Shown here piece by piece: positions 8,002 through 15,000 of a DNA stretch of 15,919 bases (its first letter is position 1; each line of letters opens with the position of its first letter). Origin of the DNA: Euryarchaeota archaeon UBA229 (lineage in GTDB: Archaea > Thermoplasmatota > Poseidoniia > Poseidoniales > Poseidoniaceae); NCBI GenBank assembly GCA_002505355.1, contig DAUW01000101.1, positions 1 to 15,919 on the forward strand. Direction: 5' to 3'. The translations under genes were made by a program, and so were the position numbers. The notes under the pieces are model-generated. The model was not told where the DNA came from. It worked only from the letters and a program-made list of their open reading frames with translations, and did no database searches.

Positions 8002-9161
8002 GTCAAGCACTCCTGGCCGCAGCAAGACAAGTCGTCTAGGTACATGCCCCACGACTTATATGCCTCAATAAAATCATCGGTTGGTAGGCCAAGGGATGAG
8101 GCAATTGCTTGTGCTACGATTGCGAACCGCTGCCGATATTTGAAAATGAAGCAAAATATGTGGCCATCGTGTCTTACTGATGGGCCACAAAGGTACATTC
8201 CGGGAACGATTGTTGATTCATCATTGGTATTGACCTCGGGGAATCCATCGTCACGAGTGTTGAAGAGATGCGAGACAAACTTGTGGCTACCATCAAAGCC
8301 GCCGGCAAAAAGTGGCTGAACTTTTGAATCAAAGGTCTGTCCATCGCCGGTAGTGATTTGATAGGTGCCATTTACGTGGTTTACGAGAGTTATGATTGTG
8401 TTTGCGTGTAGTTTGACGTTCTGCTCAAACTTCTCATGGCGCATTCGCTCAAATGAGTATGTCGACAAGGCTACGCTTGGGTCTGAACTGTTGCTCTCCC
8501 ACGGTCCTTCCATGTCAAATACGCGCACTTGTTTGTTATTCCTCGCCAGGTGGTAGGCTGCGTCGATACCGCTTTCGTAACCACCGATAATTAGGAAATC
8601 ATCGCCTTCCAAATCTGCGTATTTGTCCACTGTTGCAGTGTGTCTGCAGTGTTCTGCGCCGGTAAAGCCGCTGAGGGATGGATACTGATACTCACCAGCG
8701 GACCAGATGACGTACTTAGCCTGCATCAGTCCATTTTCGGTCTCAACCTTGAATATGTCACCATCTTTTTCGATACTGGAAACATTGGTATTTTCCATGA
8801 TTGGTAATTCAAAGTAGTTTGCTAGGCTCTGCAAGTGCTCCGCATATTCTGCGCCAGTTGGGTGTTCAACGCGCATGTTGTAGGCTGGCGAGACCCCAAT
8901 AGCGATTGAGTTCAGGTCTAACATCCCGATTGAGTTACTCGGGAAAGACGGGGTAATAAATCGGGTTTCCGCTGGCCATGCTGCAAAGGAAGCTCCCACA
9001 GTGGCTCGGTCGACGATAACAAATTTCTCGATTCCAACATGCTGTAGTGTAATAGCAACTCCAACACCTGCGGCGCCCGCACCGACAATAATCACGTCGT
9101 AGATTTCATCACTAGCGCCATCGCTTTGCTTTCCTGACATAGGTTTTCGTCGGTTTGCCAT
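7995..9161 (-). CDS. FAD/NAD(P)-dependent oxidoreductase with Cys-rich C-terminus
   Basis: 388 residues. A two-dinucleotide-fold flavoprotein: the FAD-binding GAGAAGVGVA is at 27-36 after DVIIV, with acidic VD (50-51) ending strand 2; the second, NAD(P)-binding, fold has IIGGYESGIDAAYHLA (191-206). The closing FAD segment is VPGMYLCGPSVRHDGHIFCF (319-338), ahead of a helix (FAIVAQAIA). The layout resembles YpdA-type bacillithiol disulfide reductases and flavin monooxygenase-like proteins. It is not a classical thioredoxin reductase, because no CxxC lies in the NAD(P) domain. Instead the protein ends in CCGQECLTC (C380, C381, C385, C388), a tail that could bind a metal or Fe-S centre or act as a redox-active thiol pair. 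The gene overlaps the tiny membrane protein gene downstream. Catalysed reaction unknown; thiol redox chemistry is the leading guess. The N-terminal 20 residues are polar, with no signal peptide. Confidence 0.9.
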   Translation of the reverse strand: MANRRKPMSGKQSDGASDEIYDVIIVGAGAAGVGVAITLQHVGIEKFVIVDRATVGASFAAWPAETRFITPSFPSNSIGMLDLNSIAIGVSPAYNMRVEHPTGAEYAEHLQSLANYFELPIMENTNVSSIEKDGDIFKVETENGLMQAKYVIWSAGEYQYPSLSGFTGAEHCRHTATVDKYADLEGDDFLIIGGYESGIDAAYHLARNNKQVRVFDMEGPWESNSSDPSVALSTYSFERMRHEKFEQNVKLHANTIITLVNHVNGTYQITTGDGQTFDSKVQPLFAGGFDGSHKFVSHLFNTRDDGFPEVNTNDESTIVPGMYLCGPSVRHDGHIFCFIFKYRQRFAIVAQAIASSLGLPTDDFIEAYKSWGMYLDDLSCCGQECLTC

Positions 9162-9171
9162 GTTTTTAAAA

Positions 9172-9197
9172 AACTGTATTTTCTCTTACCAACAGTT
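9172..9197 (-). promoter_or_regulatory. Inverted repeat upstream of the flavoprotein gene
   Basis: AACTGT (9172-9177) and ACAGTT (9192-9197) face each other across 14 bases, beginning 11 bases upstream of the ATG at 9161, next to a run of T and A (9162-9173). It could be a repressor operator over the promoter region. The rest of the gap up to the tRNA (9198-9359) shows no gene. Low confidence because of the short arms. Confidence 0.2.
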
Positions 9198-9359
9198 ATT
9201 CGGCCAAACAGGTTATTGCGTCTAGTCTTTGGGCTAATCAGTCGATAATTTACGGCTTGGTGTAATTAGTTCTGAGAAGGGAAATTTCCGTGCACAATCT
9301 TGCTTCACATCTTTGATGAGGCAGGTAATAGGCTAGCGCTTAGTGTGATTGTTTTGATA

Positions 9360-9437
9360 TGGTGCTCGTGCCGGGATTCGAACCCGGGTCGACGGGATGA
9401 AAACCCGCAATGATGGACCTGGCTACACCACACGAGC
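9360..9437 (-). tRNA. tRNA-Glu (anticodon TTC)
   Basis: Read on the minus strand it starts GCTCGTG and ends CACGAGC, forming a 7-base acceptor stem, followed by discriminator A (9363). The next three bases (9362-9360) read CCA, so the 3' end appears to be encoded. The anticodon stem GCGGG/CCCGT encloses the loop TTTTCAT, giving anticodon TTC (9399-9401), which reads GAA and GAG. The T arm is CCGGG-TTCGAAT-CCCGG. The 5' half, TGGTGTAGCCAGGTCCATCAT, is typical of archaeal tRNA-Glu. No intron is seen. It lies between the DedA-like gene and the flavoprotein gene, all on the minus strand. Confidence 0.95.
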
Positions 9438-9500
9438 GACAAGTAACCGAGAAACCACCCGTTCATAACAATTCGCATTGTCGCTTAATTGTGGAAGACA

Positions 9501-10181
9501 TCAGTCCAAACTCTTGGCATTGCTGAGGCTCGACCACCACTGCCAAGCAAAGTAAGCGGTAATAATTCCAGCTATCATTACAAGAGCGATTATTATCTCA
9601 TTGTCAAGGAAGGTATTCATTGCGTCGAGGGCTTTTTTGCCATACACGCCAATAAGCACCGCTTCCAAACCAAATCTCACACCTCTGCCCAGCAATCCAG
9701 CCATGACAAAATCTCTCTTGTCCATCTCTCCCATGCCAGCTACCCAACCAAATACCTTGTAGGGAATTGGTGATACGGCAGCAATGAAAATGCCAGCTCT
9801 ACCGTATCTTGACGTCAAGGCCTCCAACTTATCCACATGCTTTTGTTTGGCAAACCTGTCCAGTAAGTTACGACCCCACCTTTGGCCTAACAAGTAACCG
9901 ACATAAGATCCGGCAACGGATGTCAAAGTTACGACAATGAAATACCAAAAAATCAACGGTTTGTTATCCATTGCTTCATACAACATAGGCAGATAAACTA
10001 AATCTGGTGGCAGTGGTTGAATAATTGCCTCAGTAAATGACACAGTACCCAATACAGCAGAATTGGTCCGCTCGAGGATGAAATCAAGAACCTCACCGTA
10101 CCACGACACAAACCGTTGGCCTAGTTTTGATTTATTGAATGTACGGCTTATCGGTGGGTTGATGTGGTTGATTGACTGCAT
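9501..10181 (-). CDS. DedA/VTT-fold (SNARE-associated, YqaA-like) membrane protein
   Basis: 226 residues. The sequence has the usual elements of the VTT/DedA fold: an amphipathic FTEAIIQPLPPDLVYLPM region (49-66), a helix with glycine spacing AGSYVGYLLGQRWG (90-103), the conserved SPIPYKVFGWVAGMG stretch (137-151), GRGVRFGLEAVL (165-176), and a final helix (about 196-215). Members of this fold act in phospholipid flipping and envelope integrity in bacteria; the YqaA branch is less well defined. The gene is head to head with nob1, with only 9 bases between the two ATGs. The next internal Met (66) would cut off family-typical sequence, so ATG 10181 or a nearby non-ATG start is most likely. It is followed on the same strand by tRNA-Glu after 63 bases. 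Confidence 0.88.
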   Translation of the reverse strand: MQSINHINPPISRTFNKSKLGQRFVSWYGEVLDFILERTNSAVLGTVSFTEAIIQPLPPDLVYLPMLYEAMDNKPLIFWYFIVVTLTSVAGSYVGYLLGQRWGRNLLDRFAKQKHVDKLEALTSRYGRAGIFIAAVSPIPYKVFGWVAGMGEMDKRDFVMAGLLGRGVRFGLEAVLIGVYGKKALDAMNTFLDNEIIIALVMIAGIITAYFAWQWWSSLSNAKSLD

Positions 10182-10190
10182 CCTTCACCA

Positions 10191-10682
10191 ATGCGGGTGC
10201 TTGATACTGCGGCTTTGCTGTACTGGCCGGTAACAGAAATAACCGGTGGCATATGTTCTGTCAGTCAATTAAGTGAGTTACAAAAAGTGAGTGAGCAGCG
10301 CCATATGTTAGTTTCTAATCTTGATATTAATTGGCAAGAACCCGTTGCTGAGTGGTTGGAAAACGCTAGAACTGCCGCAGCGAATAGCGGAGATTTACCT
10401 AGATTGTCGAGTGTTGATTTAGATATTCTAGCGCTTGCAATGGGGCTAGATTTACCACTCTTTACCGATGATTACCGCCTACAGAACACTATGCAGATGG
10501 CTGGACTAGCAACTCACCCGGTAGGCACCAAAGGAGCAAAACAAGTTTGGCAATGGGAACTTCGCTGCACTGGATGTGGTAGCACGGAGGCTGTGCCACC
10601 TGATGTCGAATCAAGGAAAACCGGGCCGGTCAAGGATTGTGCAAGCTGTGGTGCACCGATGGTGCTCAAGCGCAAAAGATAA
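10191..10682 (+). CDS. nob1: Archaeal Nob1-type rRNA maturation endonuclease (PIN + zinc ribbon)
   Basis: 163 residues. Nob1 cleaves the 3' end of the small-subunit rRNA precursor late in ribosome assembly. The PIN domain opens with the metal-ligand strand RVLDTAALL (D5), with further acidic positions at D76/D78 (SSVDLDILALA) and the FTDDYRLQN motif (D93, D94). After a short linker comes a zinc ribbon with C126-x2-C129 and C150-x2-C153, the domain order of archaeal Nob1. The catalytic Asp at position 5 fixes ATG 10191 as the start. The stop is directly followed by the last codon of tatA on the other strand, with no gap. A VapC toxin is unlikely because of the zinc ribbon and the absence of an antitoxin gene. 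Confidence 0.9.
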   Translation: MRVLDTAALLYWPVTEITGGICSVSQLSELQKVSEQRHMLVSNLDINWQEPVAEWLENARTAAANSGDLPRLSSVDLDILALAMGLDLPLFTDDYRLQNTMQMAGLATHPVGTKGAKQVWQWELRCTGCGSTEAVPPDVESRKTGPVKDCASCGAPMVLKRKR

Positions 10683-10997
10683 TCACTCTTCAGAGTTAAG
10701 CCGCTCTAGAGCCTCGACTTTCTTTTCAAGCTCTGTTGGCTCCATACCTGTTGGGTCAATGCCGACTGCTTTTGCTCTCGCAGCCAGAGCTTGGGAAGGG
10801 GTTCTACCCCCGGCATCCATGTCAGTAATGGTTTGCTCTAGTTTCATTGCTTGAGTTGATTGGTCGAGCCCTTTTTGGAATTCTCCCTTGGACCGTCCCA
10901 GAGCATTAGCCATCTTTGGCAACCTTTCAGCACCAAATAAGACAAAGAAAATTACCAGTAAAACTATTATTTCTAGTGGTCCGAGCCCGCCAAACAT
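10683..10997 (-). CDS. tatA: Sec-independent translocase subunit TatA/TatB family
   Basis: 104 residues. TatA assembles into the pore or membrane-thinning patch that lets folded proteins with twin-arginine signals cross the membrane. The single helix GPLEIIVLLVIFFVLFG (about 6-22) carries a polar residue, E9, near its start. The hinge FGAERLP (21-27) is followed by the amphipathic helix KMANALGRSKGEFQKGL (28-44), all standard for the family; the tail (about 50-104) is polar and variable. E9 recalls the Glu of TatB, but archaea commonly use one TatA-like protein for both roles. No tatC is in the window. It lies 73 bases downstream of the MoaD-like gene on the same strand, and a shared transcript is possible. 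Confidence 0.93.
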   Translation of the reverse strand: MFGGLGPLEIIVLLVIFFVLFGAERLPKMANALGRSKGEFQKGLDQSTQAMKLEQTITDMDAGGRTPSQALAARAKAVGIDPTGMEPTELEKKVEALERLNSEE

Positions 10998-11070
10998 GTC
11001 GCTTCCTCATACTCTGGTGGGTGCGGTTGCTGTTGAACTCTTCGGTTCAATAATCACTGAAATCCCACGT

Positions 11071-11304
11071 TTATCCACCCGATACTGGGGGTAGCAAAGC
11101 TACTTCATCACCATCTGACAGTGCTGTATCTAGGGAGCAAACCTCACCATTCACGGCAATTTTGAGTCCGCCATCCGTCCATTCACCAATACCCAGTTTA
11201 TTGACCAAATCGCGGCACGTCACTTCCATAGCCAGATTGATTTCTTGTGTGCGTCCGAGTACTTCTGCTAGTTGGCCGAAGCACAGCAAATTGATGCTTA
11301 TCAT
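11071..11304 (-). CDS. MoaD/SAMP-like ubiquitin-fold sulfur carrier or modifier
   Basis: 77 residues from ATG 11304: a beta-grasp protein beginning ISINLLCFGQLAEVLG and ending LLPPVSGG. The exposed C-terminal Gly-Gly is what E1-like enzymes adenylate, either to form a thiocarboxylate (molybdopterin synthesis, tRNA thiolation) or to attach the protein to lysines as an archaeal SAMP. GLKIAVNGE and GDEVALLPPV are typical of the family. ATG 11304 fits the first beta strand; the frame stays open back to 11376 (with ATG at 11322), but those extra residues look unlike the family and would run into the divergent ABC promoter region. No moaE or E1 gene is nearby, so cofactor synthesis and protein conjugation cannot be separated. 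Confidence 0.85.
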   Translation of the reverse strand: MISINLLCFGQLAEVLGRTQEINLAMEVTCRDLVNKLGIGEWTDGGLKIAVNGEVCSLDTALSDGDEVALLPPVSGG

Positions 11305-11386
11305 CCCAGCCGAATCGCCCATAGTGATGCTTTGAGGCGGTAGTTTATCAACGCAGTTGCTGGTAACTATAATCATGGGAGCAGTA

Positions 11387-12073
11387 ATGCAGGCTAACGA
11401 ATTATGGAAATTGTATGCTTCTGGAGAGTCAACAATTCAGGCGGTAAAGGGCGTTAGCGTTGCGGTCGAGAAGGGCGAAATGATAGCAATTATGGGTCCA
11501 TCCGGTTGCGGAAAAACCACTTTGCTCAACGTACTTTCAGGAATTGACGAGCCAACCTCGGGCAAAGTAACTATTGATGGAAAATCATTGTTTGGTGTTA
11601 GTGACGATGAACGCTCAAACATGCGTGCAGAGTACCTTGGCTTCATTTTTCAAGATTTTAATTTGTTACCAGTGTTATCGGCGGTTGAAAATGTTGAGTT
11701 GCCGCTGCTAATGCTGGGTAAATCGGCAAATGAAGCGAGAAAAACCGCGCTTGAAGCACTGGTTGCGGTGGGCCTTGGCGAGCGTAGCGAGCATCGTCCG
11801 AGCGAGTTATCTGGTGGTCAACAGCAACGCGTGGCAATCGCTAGGGCCATAGTCCATCAGCCATCAGTCGTTTTGTGTGATGAGCCGACAGGCAACTTGG
11901 ATTCATCCACTTCCAAAAGTGTGATTAATTTATTAAAAAGCATTAACAAAAACATGGGGACAACTTTCCTTTTAGTAACCCACGATAGTGCAGTAGCTGC
12001 TCAATGTACGCGGGTTTTAACGATGGAAGATGGTGAAATAGTCAGTGATGAGCGAGGATATGAGGAGGAGTAA
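11387..12073 (+). CDS. ABC transporter ATPase, LolD/MacB type
   Basis: 228 residues with every expected ATPase motif: Walker A GPSGCGKT (37-44), Q-loop FQD (Q89), signature LSGGQQQRVAIARA (141-154), Walker B VVLCDEPTGNLD (D165, catalytic E166), and H-loop THD (H199). The spacing and the PTSGKVTIDG and NLLPVLSAVENVELP stretches mark the LolD/MacB/FtsE-like group, whose ATPases drive FtsX-fold permeases in extrusion rather than import. ATG 11387 is chosen because GGAG sits 5 bases before it (11378-11381) and MQANELWKLY aligns with the family start. ATG 11375 is an alternative, perhaps leaderless with a weak TATA-like TTTATC near 11345. The permease gene follows immediately. The upstream gap is shared with the divergent MoaD-like gene. 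Confidence 0.95.
   Translation: MQANELWKLYASGESTIQAVKGVSVAVEKGEMIAIMGPSGCGKTTLLNVLSGIDEPTSGKVTIDGKSLFGVSDDERSNMRAEYLGFIFQDFNLLPVLSAVENVELPLLMLGKSANEARKTALEALVAVGLGERSEHRPSELSGGQQQRVAIARAIVHQPSVVLCDEPTGNLDSSTSKSVINLLKSINKNMGTTFLLVTHDSAVAAQCTRVLTMEDGEIVSDERGYEEE
12063..12070 (+). promoter_or_regulatory. Strong Shine-Dalgarno sequence for the FtsX permease
   Basis: GAGGAGGAG-type sequence lies at the very end of the ATPase gene, ending 5 bases before CTG 12076. It encodes the ATPase's terminal glutamates as well. Its spacing points to initiation at CTG 12076 (or 12079), since no ATG, GTG or TTG stands at a suitable distance. Confidence 0.6.
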
Positions 12074-12075
12074 AA

Positions 12076-15000
12076 CTGCTGATTGAGGCTGTAATACTCC
12101 TGCTTGTGATCGGTATACCCTCCGGTCTGTCAACTTGGCAGTTATCTCGTAACAGACAACTCTCGTTCGGAGTCGCTTCATTGCTGGTCATTGCACCAAT
12201 TGTTGATTCTGCTATTGCCTGGTTGATATTTGAGTGGCTCGGTGTTACTGGTCTAACGTTGTGGGTTGGCGCAGTTTGTATTGGCCTGATTAGTCATATT
12301 TTGATTCAGCCGCTGATGGTACCTCAAAGATTAGTAATGTGGCGGTTGGCAAAGGAAAACATCCTCAGGCGCAAACGACAGGCAGTTCTGCTTGTGACTG
12401 GTTTAGTTATTGGTTCAGCGATAATCAGCTCATCACTAATAGTGGGAGATTCTCTTGATGCTACGATTACCAATGAGGTTGAGGGCTCCTGGGGAGAGAC
12501 TGATATCACGCTGTCAGGGTTTGACTTGGCTACAGGGGAACGAGTAAATATTGCAGAACAGGTTGCTACAAACATCTGGCAAGCCATTGAGGCTAATGTT
12601 AGTCTAAACGCAATAGTTGACGGTCAACAGCAAGGCATCATCAGCGCCGTTTCGGTAACAACAGCAACTGGCAAATCGTTGCCAGCAGTAACTTGGGCGG
12701 CTATGAATTCAACTATAGATAACCAAGCGATTTGGCCAAAGATTGGCGGAGTAAGTGGTGTTAGATTTATTGATATTGCAGAAGCTAATCGTATTGCTGA
12801 GTTGCCAAATATTGCTGTCAACCAAGTCTTAGCAGATGAATTAAACCTGCTAGAAGGGGATGAGGTAGAAATTGGCTATTACTTAACAGAGGATAATTCT
12901 AGAAAAAGAATAGAACAAAAATTCTCAGTACTCAGAGTAGTTGAGAATTCTGGGATGGCCAATTTAGCCGGAACAAAGTCTCCTGCCCTGTTTACTGATT
13001 TAATCACTGCTCAAGAATTAAAAGACCTACCTAATCTAATCAATACTGTCTACTATGCCGTTGATTCACAGTATGATGATGAGCACTCCATTATCCCAGT
13101 TGTTAACAACTTAGGTGCCATCCTCAATAATACCTTAACAGCAGAAGACGTCGGGTTAGAGCTTGTTCATCAAAGCGAAGCTAATTCTCTGGCCCTATCA
13201 TCAAAACAAGGTCTGAGACGTATTGCTGGGGAAGATGTCCGTGCATTAAGAGATAATTTGACCGAGTTGCTACCGGATTCTAATCTCTTAGAGGTGTTAC
13301 AGGTTCCGCTCGTTGAGGTTGAACATAACAACGAACAAATTCTAACACTTGCCTCTGACGAAATAACAGATTTGCGAATCGGTAATCGGTCACTTTGGCA
13401 CTTTGCTGATGGTGGTTTTGGTCATCAGATCAACGCTGAGGGGGATGCTTGGGTTTGGCACTCAAATGACAATCAGCGTATCAACGGGTTCGCCCTTTCG
13501 GCCAACGGAACGTATGGCTCTGTGGCTCATACTGGTGGCTTAGTTGTCGCTAACGAGCAAGATTTGGACAGCACGGTTTGGGCTGAATTCAACTCGGACG
13601 GCGAGATGGAATCAGTTGGTTTTGGTGGGGACTATTGGTGGGCGGCGGAAACGCTAGATGATACTCTTCGTTTGTACCAGTTTTCCTTAGACTTGGCAGA
13701 GCAAGGTGCACAGGAACTGTCCATTTCGTTACCATCAACTATTTTGTCAGTGGATTTACTTGTCGAGGATTATCTGTATTTGTCCGTTGAGGGACTACTA
13801 AGTGTAGATCGATATGTATCTAACAACTTGTCACTCAATGCCCTGTTTACCCCGTGGCAAGACGGAGAATATTGGCCTCAGCAGACTTCAAGCAACACAG
13901 CGCTACACAACTCCTGTAACGGCGAGTCAGCAGTAAGTTCCCTAAAGATAGGTAGTTGGTGCACCACTGAAACAGGATTGTTACACTACAATGGCTCGAC
14001 GGTCGAGAGTATGCGCTTACCAATTCTCTCATCAGCGGGTGGCTTTGGAGAATTACCTCAATTGTTCCTGGCGTTTGGCGGTGGCACCACGCCAATTAAT
14101 GTTGATAACGCCAAAGTGGCAGTATCTAACCGTCTTAACTCACTTAATTTAGAGGCAAATGTAAGTGAATTGTGGGTTAAAGGATTAATTCCGTATGCGT
14201 TTGGCAATGACAGCGCCCTCAGATTGACTCATGATGGAGAATTCACTGATTTATCCGGGCTTGAAGCCCTATCCGAGCTAGATGAGGTGGTGCTCGGCTT
14301 TATTTCACTTGAGTATGCCGAACAACTGTCTGCGGCTGATGAAGATGAGCGTTCAATTATCATCATTGCTGGTGGAGGCTTAGATGGGGAAAATGATTTC
14401 ATTATCAATCAAGCGATATCGAACATCTCCACTTGGTTAGATAGCCGTTCTGATAGCGAGGATATCAATATTCAGTTTACTGCAGTAAAGGTTGAAGCAG
14501 CCAAAGCAGCGGCACAATCCTCCGGATTGATTTCCGGGATGTTCTTGGTATTTGGGACATTTACCATTGCCGCCGGCGTCCTCCTGGTTCTGACCATAGT
14601 GTTGATGTTAGCAGAATCACGTCGCAGTGAGTTTGGCGTGCTGCGAGCAATAGGAGCAACACGCTCTGATGTACGGGCACAAGCGGTCATGGAAGGGGTA
14701 GTAATAGCCGCTCTAGCAGGACTAATTGGTGCCATTATCGGTCTATTCTTGGCCTATGCAATAAGTGCTGGTTTCAGCAGCATTTTTGCTAGCGCTGGTT
14801 CGGATTTGTTCACCTTCTCATGGCAGTTCAGCTCCTTATTTGCCGGCTGGGCTTGGGGATTCTTGATCGCCATCGTAACTTTGTGGTCATCTGCCTTGTG
14901 GACCTCGAGATTAAACATCGTTTCCGCGCTAAGGGGTGGTATGGTGAGGCAACAACCAGGTCTGCCATGGCCGCTACTTGTTGTGCAAATTTGTAGTTTA

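Noticed and set aside
7995..9161. Thioredoxin reductase
   Set aside because: No CxxC active site in the NAD(P)-binding domain; cysteines are instead clustered at the extreme C-terminus.
10191..10682. VapC-type PIN toxin
   Set aside because: The C-terminal zinc ribbon (two CxxC pairs) and lack of an antitoxin gene point to Nob1 instead.
11305..11376. N-terminal extension of the MoaD-like protein to ATG 11376
   Set aside because: The extra 24 residues do not resemble the family, and the extension would overlap the divergent ABC start; ATG 11304 fits the first beta strand.
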